64,000 nt of DNA from SKVR01 sp037441525 (GTDB taxonomy: Bacteria > Bacteroidota > Bacteroidia > Bacteroidales > UBA7960). Where the stretch lies: positions 1 to 64,000 of the forward strand of contig JBBISA010000003.1 in assembly GCA_037441525.1 (NCBI GenBank), in the 5' to 3' direction. Under the pieces are notes generated by a model. That model saw nothing but the letters and a program-made list of their open reading frames with translations. It did no database searches and had not been told where the DNA came from. Below, one piece after another: positions 1-8,712 of the stretch (the first letter of the stretch is position 1; each line of letters begins with the position of its first letter). A program made the position numbers and the translations under genes.

Positions 1-103
1 CATCTGAATCCCAGCTCCTGAAAATCTCAAAAAACATTACATCTCAATGAACTTTTTTATTTGTATCCCCAAACTTTGATTCTTACTTTATGTTTAGGGG
101 CTG

Positions 104-111
104 CAAAGGTA
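104..111 (-). promoter_or_regulatory. Bacteroidetes-type -7 box facing left
   Basis: The minus strand reads TACCTTTG, an exact match to the TAnnTTTG -7 consensus. It would start a transcript leaving the window to the left, so a divergent gene probably begins just outside. No -33 element was confirmed, and no gene was seen in bases 1-282. Confidence 0.4.
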
Positions 112-214
112 GTAGGATTTATCAAATCTCAATGATTTATTATCGTTTTGGCGAAAATATTTTTCATCACCTTTGATTACCATTAAATTGAGAACATTCG
201 GGTAAAATTTTCCT

Positions 215-222
215 TATTTTTG
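215..222 (+). promoter_or_regulatory. -7 promoter box for galM
   Basis: TATTTTTG matches TAnnTTTG and lies about 60 bp before the chosen galM start. It makes the farther upstream in-frame ATG at 220 unlikely, because that codon lies inside the promoter. Confidence 0.45.
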
Positions 223-282
223 ACCCATTGCAAAGACAAGAAACCAATCATCACATTACAAACTTTAAACGCTTTATTTAAG

Positions 283-1320
283 ATGAAAGTTACAGTAAAA
301 GAATTTGGGCGCATGCCAGATGGCGAAACCGCCATGTTGTTCACATTCGGGAGTATCAATGGTATGCAGGTAAGTATTACTAATTTGGGAGGAATAATTA
401 CATCTATAAAAACACCTGATAAAACAGGCCTTTCGGAAGAAATCACTGCTGGTTTTGACAATTTAGAGGCTTACCTGAAGGGGCATCCGTATTTCGGCAC
501 TATTGCAGGGCGTTTTGCCAATCGTATCGGTGATGCCGGTTTTAAGATTGATAAGGTACAATATACCCTTTCGCGCAATGATGGTCTGAACCAGCTTCAT
601 GGTGGCATCAATGGGTTCCATACCAAAATATGGCACTACAGGCTAATTGAAGGTGATGCACAGGCAAGTCTGGAACTTTCTTATGTAAGCGCCCACCTCG
701 AGGAGGGATTTCCGGGAAATCTAACAACAAAAGTGACTTATACCATAAAGGATGCTAATGAAATAGAAATAAGATTTGAGGCAACCACCGACAAGTCAAC
801 ACATGTAAACCTTACCAACCACGCCTACTTCAATCTGGGAGGCTTCAAAGGCAATATTCATGACCATTATCTGAAGGTGGATGCAACTTCCTATGTAGAT
901 GTTGATGCATTCAGCATACCTACTGGTAAGCTTATCCGCCTTCAGGACAGCAAAATGAACCTGTCTGAGGGTGTTATTTTGGGTGAAGTTTTAAGCGCTC
1001 TGCCCGGTGGAATTGATCATTGTTTTGTGCTAAACCAGTTACGGAATGTAAATAATCCCATTGCTCGTCTGAGTCATAAACCTTCCGGACGTAGGCTTAC
1101 TGTTTACACAACACAGCCTGGTATTCAAGTATATACCGGCAATAGTCTGGATGGTTCTTTAACCGGGCACAAGGGGGTTATCTATCATCGTCAGTGGGCC
1201 CTTTGCCTTGAAACGCAGCACTACCCAGACACTCCAAATCAACCCATGTTCCCAACCACCCTGCTTAAGCCAGGTGAAAAATATGACCACACTGCACGAT
1301 ATGTTTTCGGTTTGATTTAA
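283..1320 (+). CDS. galM: Aldose 1-epimerase (galactose mutarotase)
   Basis: This cytosolic enzyme interconverts the alpha and beta anomers of galactose and other aldoses, feeding sugar catabolism. The 345-residue product has the family hallmarks: GRFANRIG, the NQLHGG segment with its catalytic-region histidine, NLTNHAYFNLGG in the middle, and LETQHYPDTPNQ near the C-terminus with the conserved glutamate. Length is normal for the family. The ATG at 283 is preferred over the in-frame ATG at 220 because the protein aligns from MKVTVKEFG and the promoter box covers 215-222. It is monocistronic here and converges with the deoxynucleoside kinase gene 8 bp downstream. Confidence 0.93.
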   Translation: MKVTVKEFGRMPDGETAMLFTFGSINGMQVSITNLGGIITSIKTPDKTGLSEEITAGFDNLEAYLKGHPYFGTIAGRFANRIGDAGFKIDKVQYTLSRNDGLNQLHGGINGFHTKIWHYRLIEGDAQASLELSYVSAHLEEGFPGNLTTKVTYTIKDANEIEIRFEATTDKSTHVNLTNHAYFNLGGFKGNIHDHYLKVDATSYVDVDAFSIPTGKLIRLQDSKMNLSEGVILGEVLSALPGGIDHCFVLNQLRNVNNPIARLSHKPSGRRLTVYTTQPGIQVYTGNSLDGSLTGHKGVIYHRQWALCLETQHYPDTPNQPMFPTTLLKPGEKYDHTARYVFGLI

Positions 1321-1328
1321 CCAGCTGC

Positions 1329-1985
1329 TCAGTCCTGTGGAATAATGGCAGTGATTCCAAAAGGATAATCCTTGTTAATTGTATCAAGAATGAGATTATA
1401 GTGGGCCGGGTTTTGAACAAAATCAAGATTGTTTACATCCAAAAGCAGCACTCTTAGCTGCTTTTGTTGTTTAAGGTATTCGAAATAACTGGACTGGATA
1501 TTTTCGAGATACTGATCTGGAATTTTCTGTTCATAATCGCGTCCACGCTTTTTAATATTGTGTTGTAAACGTTGAGTATTGACAAATAAATGTACCAGCA
1601 AATCAGGTTTGGGCAAATTGGCATTCATGATATCAAATAGCTTGAAAAACAGCTGATATTCGTCTTCGTTGAGGGTTTTTCGGGCAAATATCACTGATTT
1701 ATTGAGGAAATAATCAGAAATGGTAAAGTCAGAAAAAAGCTCCTGACTTGGCAGTTCGGTTTTTAATTGCTGATATCGCTCTGCCAGGAATGACAACTCA
1801 AGAGGAAAGGCATAGCGTTCCTGATTTTCATAAAAACGGGCAAGAAAGGGATTGTCTTCAAACTGTTCAAGAATAAGTTTGCCATTAAACTCTTTGGCAA
1901 TCATAGATGCCAGAGTGGTTTTTCCTGCCCCAATATTACCTTCAATGGAAATATAATTATACCGCATTTTGGGTTTTGCTATCAT
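1329..1985 (-). CDS. Deoxynucleoside kinase (deoxyadenosine/deoxyguanosine kinase type)
   Basis: It phosphorylates deoxynucleosides in the nucleotide salvage pathway. The P-loop GNIGAGKTT lies at residues 16-24, and a lid-like KKRGRDYEQ is near residue 148, both typical of the dNK family. The 218-residue length fits. Which deoxynucleoside is preferred cannot be read from the sequence. The start codon lies one base after the folK stop, so translation of the two is probably coupled. MRYNYIS at residue 7 is an alternative start. Confidence 0.88.
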   Translation of the reverse strand: MIAKPKMRYNYISIEGNIGAGKTTLASMIAKEFNGKLILEQFEDNPFLARFYENQERYAFPLELSFLAERYQQLKTELPSQELFSDFTISDYFLNKSVIFARKTLNEDEYQLFFKLFDIMNANLPKPDLLVHLFVNTQRLQHNIKKRGRDYEQKIPDQYLENIQSSYFEYLKQQKQLRVLLLDVNNLDFVQNPAHYNLILDTINKDYPFGITAIIPQD

Positions 1986-1986
1986 A

Positions 1987-2478
1987 TCAACTTCTTATGT
2001 AAGGAGTTACTCCCAGGGTATCATTACTTGTTTCTTTCAAATCGAGTATGGTTTTCTTAAAAACAGGATGAACCAATCCGGGCGCTATTTCGCAAAGCGG
2101 AATAAGAGCGAAGTTGCGAATATGAATTCTTGGGTGCGGAATTACAAGTCGTTCATCATTAATAATCAGATCATCAAAAAACAAAATATCAATATCGACA
2201 CTGCGAGATGCCAGGCCTTGTATGTTCCTGGTTCTTCCTCTCCGGGTCTCGATTTCTAGTAAAATATCGATAAGTTCATGGGGCGTTTTAAGTGTTTTAA
2301 GCAAGAGAGCCTGGTTAAGAAATGGATCAGGGGATGCAAACCCCCAAGGTTCGGATACATATAATCCTGATACTATATCAACGCTCCCCGCAAGGTCATT
2401 CAGGTCGTTGATGACAGATTTGAAAGTTTTTTCAACATCTCCCAGATTTCCACCGAGCAAAAGATAGGCATTATTCAT
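1987..2478 (-). CDS. folK: 6-hydroxymethyl-7,8-dihydropterin pyrophosphokinase (HPPK)
   Basis: It transfers pyrophosphate from ATP to hydroxymethyl-dihydropterin in folate synthesis. The 163-residue protein begins with the classical YLLLGGNLGD. It contains SEPWGFASPDPFLNQ, ETRRGRTR and SRSVDIDILFFD, which form the pterin, ATP and magnesium sites of HPPK, and then IPHPRIHIRNFALIPL. It is the first gene of a two-gene unit with the deoxynucleoside kinase. The upstream 200 bp hold no other gene. Confidence 0.95.
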   Translation of the reverse strand: MNNAYLLLGGNLGDVEKTFKSVINDLNDLAGSVDIVSGLYVSEPWGFASPDPFLNQALLLKTLKTPHELIDILLEIETRRGRTRNIQGLASRSVDIDILFFDDLIINDERLVIPHPRIHIRNFALIPLCEIAPGLVHPVFKKTILDLKETSNDTLGVTPYIRS

Positions 2479-2681
2479 GAATTTCTTACGGATGTAGGTT
2501 GTTTAATGATTTTGTAAGCCAATTCTAACTTCAGGCAAATTTGATGAAAAAAACTCTATTAAAGAATTTCATTGCAGTTTTTTTCAGAAAATGTAATTTA
2601 GTTGAAATGCGCTCGTCTAATTTTTCAAATAACAAATAATTTTTAATAACTCTATCAGTAAATCAGTCAAATAGTTTAGCC

Positions 2682-4457
2682 ATGAAACAATTTTTCAAAT
2701 TCATGTTCGCTTCCATGCTGGGATTTTTCCTGGTATCATTGATCTTCTTTTTCTTTCTTATGGGCATGATTGCAGCTATAGCTTCCTTTGGGAGTAAAGA
2801 ACCAAAGGCAGTGGCAGCCAATTCAGTCCTTCATCTTCAGTTAACGAGCCAAATTGTGGACCGGGCAACAGATGATCCTTTGGAAGGGTTTGACTTCCTT
2901 ACCTTTACATCCTCTAAACCAATAGGCCTCAAACAGTTTTTAGTTAATATCAGGAAAGCAAAAGATGATAACAATATTAAGGGAATTTTCCTTGACATGA
3001 GCTTAACTCAATCAGGCATGGCCAGTGCTTATGAGATTAGAAATGCAATTAAGGATTTTAAGCAAAGTGGCAAGTTTATAGTAGCTTATGGGGATTATAT
3101 GACCCAGGGAGCTTATTATCTGGCTTCGGTAGCTGATGAAATTTACATCAATCCGGAAGGTGCTGTTGACTTCCGGGGGCTAAATGCTCAGGTTTATTTC
3201 ATCAAGAACTTACTTGAAAAGATAGGTGTTGAAGTTGATATTATTCGTCATGGAAAATATAAAAGTGCAGGAGAGCCCTTATTCCTCGAGAAGCTAAGCC
3301 CCGAAAACCGTCAGCAAACACAGGCATATATAAGTTCAATGTGGAATACTATACTTAAAGACATCTCAGACTCGAGAAACTTAAGTGTGAACAAGTTAAA
3401 TGAAATTGCCGACAAGTATATGGGCCGGACACCCGAAGGAGCTCTGGAAAGCGGTTTAATTACCGGAATTGCTTATCGGGATGAAGTAATGGATAACCTT
3501 AAAGAAAAACTGGGATTAACTGACTCCAGAAAGATCAACTTTGTAAATTATAACAGATACACTCGCACACCCCTGCCAGACAATATGCTACCCACAGGCA
3601 CACGCAACAAAATAGCTCTGGTGTATGGTAGTGGTACTATTGTGATGGGTGAAGGGATGGAACAAATGATGGGTGGCGAGCGCATTGCTGAAGCACTTCG
3701 CACTGCAAGACTCGATACAACCGTTAAAGCAATAGTATTCAGGGTAAATTCGCCGGGTGGAAGTGCACTGGCATCAGAAATCATTCTGCGGGAAGCGATG
3801 CTGGCAGCTGAGACCAAACCTTTGGTTGTTAGCATGGGCGATTTGGCTGCAAGTGGTGGTTACTATGTTTCGGCCTATGCAACCAAAATAATTGCCCAAC
3901 CCAACACAATTACCGGTTCTATCGGTGTATTCGGGGCAGTGCCCAACATGAAGGAGATGTTTAACAATAAACTGGGAATTACTTTTGACAATGTTAAAAC
4001 CAACGAACTTGCTGACCTGGGCTCAATCAGCAGGCCACTGCGAAAGGTTGAACGCGACATTATACAGGAGAGCGTTGATCGCATTTATGACGTGTTTATT
4101 CATCATGTTGCCGAAGGAAGGGGTCTGCCTGTTGCTACTGTAGACAGTATTGCGCAGGGCCGGGTATGGAGCGGGCTCGATGCCAAACAGATAGGACTAG
4201 TGGATGACCTTGGAGGACTGGAATATGCCATTGAGCAGGCAGCACAACTTGCCAGCCTGGATAAGTACCGCCTGGTGGAATACCCTGTTGCAAAAGACTT
4301 CGTGACACGACTAATGGAAAGCCTTGGCGAAGTGGAAACACGTTTTATCCGTTCCCGACTTGGCGAATCGTATGACATTTTTATGCAAGCCAAACAGGCA
4401 GCTGAAAATACAGGTATTCTTATGAGAATGCCCTATGACATAAGTTTTGATAATTAG
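2682..4457 (+). CDS. sppA: Signal peptide peptidase SppA, 67K type
   Basis: This membrane-anchored serine protease degrades cleaved signal peptides. One N-terminal transmembrane segment (about residues 8-33) precedes two tandem S49 protease domains, as in the long E. coli-type SppA, and 591 residues is the expected length. The putative general base is K194 in GKYKSAGEP in the first domain. The putative nucleophile is S391 in LAASGGYY in the second, so both halves of the Ser-Lys dyad are present. NSPGGSALAS is also conserved. It is followed by a strong terminator and so appears monocistronic. Confidence 0.95.
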   Translation: MKQFFKFMFASMLGFFLVSLIFFFFLMGMIAAIASFGSKEPKAVAANSVLHLQLTSQIVDRATDDPLEGFDFLTFTSSKPIGLKQFLVNIRKAKDDNNIKGIFLDMSLTQSGMASAYEIRNAIKDFKQSGKFIVAYGDYMTQGAYYLASVADEIYINPEGAVDFRGLNAQVYFIKNLLEKIGVEVDIIRHGKYKSAGEPLFLEKLSPENRQQTQAYISSMWNTILKDISDSRNLSVNKLNEIADKYMGRTPEGALESGLITGIAYRDEVMDNLKEKLGLTDSRKINFVNYNRYTRTPLPDNMLPTGTRNKIALVYGSGTIVMGEGMEQMMGGERIAEALRTARLDTTVKAIVFRVNSPGGSALASEIILREAMLAAETKPLVVSMGDLAASGGYYVSAYATKIIAQPNTITGSIGVFGAVPNMKEMFNNKLGITFDNVKTNELADLGSISRPLRKVERDIIQESVDRIYDVFIHHVAEGRGLPVATVDSIAQGRVWSGLDAKQIGLVDDLGGLEYAIEQAAQLASLDKYRLVEYPVAKDFVTRLMESLGEVETRFIRSRLGESYDIFMQAKQAAENTGILMRMPYDISFDN

Positions 4458-4482
4458 AATTCATCTGTCATTGTTTATTACT

Positions 4483-4521
4483 AAGCCCGAAGAATTTTTA
4501 CAGATTCTTCGGGCTTTTTTT
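4483..4521 (+). terminator. Intrinsic terminator after sppA
   Basis: Perfect 13-bp stem: AAGCCCGAAGAAT (4483-4495) pairs with ATTCTTCGGGCTT (4504-4516) across an 8-nt loop, followed by a T run to 4521. Confidence 0.93.
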
Positions 4522-4602
4522 GTCTGGTATCTTCCCGGAATTAAATTTTATACAAACCGATCAGATTGTGTTTTATTATCAGACAACTCTGATCTGTGCA
4601 TA

Positions 4603-4633
4603 TTGCAGATAACCAAAGGTTTGATTAAATTTG
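4603..4633 (+). promoter_or_regulatory. Promoter for the exported pcm-like gene
   Basis: TTG at 4603-4605, a 20-nt spacer and TAAATTTG at 4626-4633 fit the Bacteroidetes -33/-7 promoter. The predicted RNA start near 4640 favours the ATG at 4652 as translation start. Confidence 0.55.
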
Positions 4634-4651
4634 TCTGAAATGACCATGGTT

Positions 4652-5359
4652 ATGAAAGCGCATTTTTTCAAGAAGACAATTTTGCTTTTATCGATGGCAA
4701 TGATTATGCTTACATGTTTTGCCCAGGATTTCGGGCGCGAAAGAAACATGATGGTCGAAAGCCAGATACGTGCGCGGGGCATAACTGATACATATACTCT
4801 TCGCGCAATGAGAAATGTTCCCCGGCATCTTTACATCCCCCCCAACCAGCGTAATTCGGCTTATGAGGATAGACCTCTTCCTATTGGCTATGGACAAACC
4901 ATATCCCAACCCTATATTGTAGCTTATATGACCGAGATTATCAATCCTGCAAATAATCAGAAAGTACTTGAAATTGGAACAGGGTCAGGGTATCAGGCAG
5001 CAGTACTTGCCGAAATTGTAAGTCATGTATATACCATCGAAATAGTGAGACAACTGGGAGAAACTGCTAAAACCGCCCTCTTGCAAAACTACTCCAATGT
5101 GAGCGTAAAAATCGGAGATGGTTATTATGGCTGGGAAGAACACGCTCCATTTGATGCCATTGTGGTGACTGCGGCAGCAGAGTATATCCCTCCCCCATTG
5201 ATGGAACAATTAAAAAATGGCGGACGTATGGTCATCCCTGTTGGTTCGCCATTCAGGGTACAGCAGTTGATGCTGATTGAGAAAAAAAACGGGCAAATTA
5301 CTACACGAAGCCTTATGCCAGTAAGGTTTGTCCCGCTAACGGGTTCAAGATCAAACTAA
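4652..5359 (+). CDS. pcm: Protein-L-isoaspartate O-methyltransferase with signal peptide
   Basis: It methylates L-isoaspartyl residues in damaged proteins to start their repair. The family motifs are clear: YGQTISQPYIVA (substrate loop), LEIGTGSGYQAAVLAEI (SAM-binding motif I), FDAIVVTAAAEYIP and NGGRMVIPVG. Unusually, the N-terminus is a typical export signal (MKAHFFKK, then a hydrophobic stretch ending CFAQ), so the enzyme is probably periplasmic. Three ATGs (4640, 4646, 4652) lie in frame, and 4652 fits both the signal peptide and the promoter. The next gene starts 9 bp after its stop, so they probably form an operon. Confidence 0.88.
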   Translation: MKAHFFKKTILLLSMAMIMLTCFAQDFGRERNMMVESQIRARGITDTYTLRAMRNVPRHLYIPPNQRNSAYEDRPLPIGYGQTISQPYIVAYMTEIINPANNQKVLEIGTGSGYQAAVLAEIVSHVYTIEIVRQLGETAKTALLQNYSNVSVKIGDGYYGWEEHAPFDAIVVTAAAEYIPPPLMEQLKNGGRMVIPVGSPFRVQQLMLIEKKNGQITTRSLMPVRFVPLTGSRSN

Positions 5360-5368
5360 AACCTGGAA

Positions 5369-7786
5369 ATGGACATTAAAGTACCTTTTTCATTTACAAA
5401 TTCGAGGCTGTTATGGTCTTTGGGGCTTCATTCTTCCGGAATTATTGCCTACCAGCTTGTACTGATGCAACTGATCTCTATTACCCAATGGTATCATTTT
5501 GCTTACATGATCATATCCATTGCTATGCTCGGATTTGGGGCCAGTGGAACCGTGATCTTTCTCTTCAGAAAAAAACTACTTGAAAACTACAACTGGCTGT
5601 TGCCCTCATTAGTTGCCCTGACGGGATTATTGATGGTGTTGTCGTTTCATTTGGCACGGCATCCTTCACTGCAATTCGATCTGTACCTCCTGTTTGTTGA
5701 TAGAAGTCAGTTTGGGATTCTGGTAATCAATTACTTTCTTTATTTTTTGCCCTTTTTTACCGGCGCTTTGGTTATTGGCTTGATCTTCATTGAAAACGCA
5801 GGCCAAATCGGAAAATTCTATTTTTCCAACCTTCTGGGTTCGGGAGTTGGCGGAGTGCTGGCAGTAATTATTCTTTCGAACCTTTTCCCAGTCATTACAC
5901 TGCCGCTGGTTTCAATTATCCCGCTTGCTGCATCATTATTACTAATCAACAACAATAAGATTGTCATACAGGCAACAACTATATTTATCGCTTTTTACGC
6001 AACGATCGGGTGCTTGCTATCACCCGGCCAGGTGCCTTTATCAGAATATAAAAGCCTTTCAAAAACACTCCATTTGCCCAGTGCAAATATCATTCAAGCA
6101 AAACCCGATGCAAGGGGCTTGATTGAAGTAGTTGAATCTCCTGCGTTAAGATATGCCCCGGCCCTTAGCCTTACCTACACCGGGTCGGTGCCTGTTAAGA
6201 AGAATGTGTTTATTAATGGAAATTTTTATGGGGCAATCCCGGTGTTTGACCCGAAAAAACCCAATATTCATGATTTTACCACCGAAGCATTGCCTTTTGT
6301 CATGCAAAAGAGGAAAAATGTACTGGTTCTTAATGCTACAACCGGCAACAGTATTGCCCATGCTTTGCAAAACGGGAGCAGGCAAGTAACTGCCATTTTA
6401 GATGTAAAGGGTGTCAAAGAGATCATGGAAGACGAATTTGCCAGGGAATCGGGATACTTGTTTCGAAATGACAGGGTAAATGTTCTATACCAGGATAGCC
6501 GTCAATATCTTGCATCTGCAAAAAAAGGTCAATATGACCTTATTATCCTTCCCCGCCTTGAAAACTTTGGAGGTTCCACCGGCCTGCAGGCACTCGACGA
6601 AGATTATACCCTTACATTGGAAGCCTTTGACAGGATGTGGGAGAAATTATCGCCTGAAGGAGTAATATCCGTTACCACATGGATTGACTACCCTCCCCGC
6701 ACTGTTTTAAAAATTGCAGCAACCCTGGGTGAAACCCTCCGAAGAAAAAATGTTGAAAGCCCACGCGATCATATTGCTGCCATAAGAAGCTGGGGTACCA
6801 TTACCTTTGCATTAAAAAAATCACCCCTAACACCCATGGAAACCAGCCGTATAAGGGAATTCGGCAGCAACATGCTCTTCGACCCTTTGTTCCTGCCTGA
6901 TATAGAAGTTGCTGAACGGGAGCAGTTCAACAAACTGGAGAACAGAAGCCTGATACAAATCCTTGATGAGATCATTGTCCCGGCTATATCCACAATGCCC
7001 AATGAGTATGAATTTTATATTCGCCCGGCCACTGATGATAAACCTTATTTCAGGCGGTTCCTGAAAATAAGCTCTTTAAAAAATGTAATCAGGGAGTATG
7101 GGATTAGCAATATGCCATTTCTGGAGTTGGGATATATAATTGTGTGGATTACCCTCATTCAAAGTACCGTAATTGCTTTTGTTTTTATCATTCTTCCCCT
7201 ATTCCGGCTCAGGGGGAAAAGTCGCGGAAAGCCGGCAACCCTAATTTATTTCGGAGCACTGGGACTTGGATACATGTTCGTTGAAATCATTCTTATACAA
7301 CGGTTCATTTTGTATTTTGGTCATCCAGTATATGCCATTTCAGCTGTAATAAGTACCATGATGATTGCCAGCGGGGCCGGAAGCCTATGGTCGGGGAAAT
7401 TTTCAGACCTTGCCAAAATATCAGGTATTTCATCCATTGCTATTGTGCTCATCCTTTTTATATATGGACTATTACTTACACCAATCCTTACTGTTACCAT
7501 CCAGTATCAATTCCTCATTAAATTTATCATTGCATTGATCCTTATTGCAATACCCTCCTTTTTTATGGGCATGCCCTTCCCCTTTGGCATCAGGATACTT
7601 CACTACAGCGATACAAAACAGATACCCTGGGCATGGGGGATCAATGGATGCCTTTCGGTAATTGCCACTTCGCTTGCAACTTTGGTAGCTGTGGAAAGCG
7701 GATTCAGAATGGTGATATGGACTGCTTTTGGGCTTTACCTGGTTGCGTCTTTTTTGTCGTGGAAATGGAAGGTGTATGCAAGATAA
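5369..7786 (+). CDS. Multi-spanning membrane protein with degenerate spermidine-synthase-like domain
   Basis: The 805-residue protein has about six N-terminal transmembrane helices (residues ~15-215), a soluble Rossmann-like middle (~250-590) resembling spermidine synthase, and about six C-terminal helices. This is the layout of the membrane-bound SpeE-like family. The soluble part keeps the general fold (QDSRQYL, TLTLEAFDRMWEKLSPEGVISV). It lacks a clear GGGDG motif (here LNATTGNS), and the catalytic-aspartate motif is replaced by YDLIILPRLENFGG, so true aminopropyl transfer is doubtful. It is co-transcribed with pcm. The substrate is unknown. Confidence 0.7.
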   Translation: MDIKVPFSFTNSRLLWSLGLHSSGIIAYQLVLMQLISITQWYHFAYMIISIAMLGFGASGTVIFLFRKKLLENYNWLLPSLVALTGLLMVLSFHLARHPSLQFDLYLLFVDRSQFGILVINYFLYFLPFFTGALVIGLIFIENAGQIGKFYFSNLLGSGVGGVLAVIILSNLFPVITLPLVSIIPLAASLLLINNNKIVIQATTIFIAFYATIGCLLSPGQVPLSEYKSLSKTLHLPSANIIQAKPDARGLIEVVESPALRYAPALSLTYTGSVPVKKNVFINGNFYGAIPVFDPKKPNIHDFTTEALPFVMQKRKNVLVLNATTGNSIAHALQNGSRQVTAILDVKGVKEIMEDEFARESGYLFRNDRVNVLYQDSRQYLASAKKGQYDLIILPRLENFGGSTGLQALDEDYTLTLEAFDRMWEKLSPEGVISVTTWIDYPPRTVLKIAATLGETLRRKNVESPRDHIAAIRSWGTITFALKKSPLTPMETSRIREFGSNMLFDPLFLPDIEVAEREQFNKLENRSLIQILDEIIVPAISTMPNEYEFYIRPATDDKPYFRRFLKISSLKNVIREYGISNMPFLELGYIIVWITLIQSTVIAFVFIILPLFRLRGKSRGKPATLIYFGALGLGYMFVEIILIQRFILYFGHPVYAISAVISTMMIASGAGSLWSGKFSDLAKISGISSIAIVLILFIYGLLLTPILTVTIQYQFLIKFIIALILIAIPSFFMGMPFPFGIRILHYSDTKQIPWAWGINGCLSVIATSLATLVAVESGFRMVIWTAFGLYLVASFLSWKWKVYAR

Positions 7787-7810
7787 AATTCCGGTAAGTG
7801 TTTATATGAT

Positions 7811-7818
7811 TACCTTTG
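7811..7818 (+). promoter_or_regulatory. -7 promoter box for the RNA methyltransferase
   Basis: TACCTTTG matches TAnnTTTG, 26 bp before the ATG at 7844. Confidence 0.4.
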
Positions 7819-7843
7819 CAATATCATCAGCATAAATCATCTT

Positions 7844-8668
7844 ATGGCAAGGGAACCCATTAACAGCCTGCAGAATCATGCAATAAAAAACGTAGTCAGG
7901 CTTCAGCAAAAAGCGCCTGCCCGAAAGGAACAAAATCTATTCGTGATCGAAGGGAGCAGGGAAGTATATCTTGCATTGCAGGCAGGCATAGAGCCTGTTC
8001 AGATTTTTTTTTGTAGTGAGGTGTATTCCTCTGAAAAAGAATATTCTATTGACATTTCTGTCATCGATAAATTCATCACCCCGGTAACCAAAGACGTATA
8101 TGAAAAAATAGCCTATCGGGGTGACACCCAGGGGATTTTGATGGTGGCCCGGCAATTCGAAACCAGTCTGGAAGACATCAGGTTGGGTAATAATCCGTTG
8201 ATCGTTGTTCTTGAATCGGTTGAAAAACCCGGAAACCTGGGAGGTATTCTTCGTACAGCTGATGCCGCAGGAGCAGATGCGGTGATTGTTTGCGACCCCC
8301 GAACTGATGTTTTTAACCCCAATGTGATACGTTCTGGATTGGGTTGCCTTTTCACCAATCAGCTGGCTGTTTGTACCAACACTGAAGCCCAAAAGTGGCT
8401 TAGGGAGAACGGCATAAAGATCCTGACAGCCTCACTCCAGGCTGAATCGTGGTACCATGAAACAGACCTTACCACTCCGCTGGCACTGGTTTTCGGGCCT
8501 GAATCAACCGGGCTTTCACAATCATGGTACGACACTACCGATATATCCATTAAAGTCCCTATGCTTGGAAAGATAGACTCCCTGAATGTAGGAACTTCGG
8601 TTGCGGTGCTAATATATGAAGCACAAAGGCAGAGAGGGTTTAAAAACCAACCGGCCACCTGCAATTGA
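7844..8668 (+). CDS. TrmH/SpoU-family RNA 2'-O-methyltransferase
   Basis: It is a SAM-dependent methyltransferase of the SPOUT class, acting on rRNA or tRNA ribose. An N-terminal substrate-binding domain (~1-105) is followed by the knotted catalytic domain with the three SpoU motifs: EKPGNLGGILRTADAAG (motif 1), LVFGPESTGLS (motif 2) and VPMLGKIDSLNVGTSVAVLIYEA (motif 3). Motif 3 has GTSVAV where NVSVA is common. The exact nucleotide target cannot be told from sequence. Length (274) is typical of the 23S rRNA-type enzymes. A hairpin overlaps its stop codon. Confidence 0.88.
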   Translation: MAREPINSLQNHAIKNVVRLQQKAPARKEQNLFVIEGSREVYLALQAGIEPVQIFFCSEVYSSEKEYSIDISVIDKFITPVTKDVYEKIAYRGDTQGILMVARQFETSLEDIRLGNNPLIVVLESVEKPGNLGGILRTADAAGADAVIVCDPRTDVFNPNVIRSGLGCLFTNQLAVCTNTEAQKWLRENGIKILTASLQAESWYHETDLTTPLALVFGPESTGLSQSWYDTTDISIKVPMLGKIDSLNVGTSVAVLIYEAQRQRGFKNQPATCN

Positions 8669-8684
8669 ATGCAAATGGCCGGTT
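8649..8684. terminator. Hairpin between convergent genes
   Basis: AACCGGCCA (8649-8657) pairs with TGGCCGGTT (8676-8684). It overlaps the last codons of the methyltransferase and lies between two convergent genes. The T tract is poor on the plus strand, so it may be a weak or two-way terminator. Confidence 0.55.
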
Positions 8685-8712
8685 TCTGATGTTATTGTAT
8701 TTGTCTTATTGG

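Noticed and set aside
5369..7786. Functional spermidine synthase
   Set aside because: The GGGDG and catalytic-aspartate motifs are not intact.
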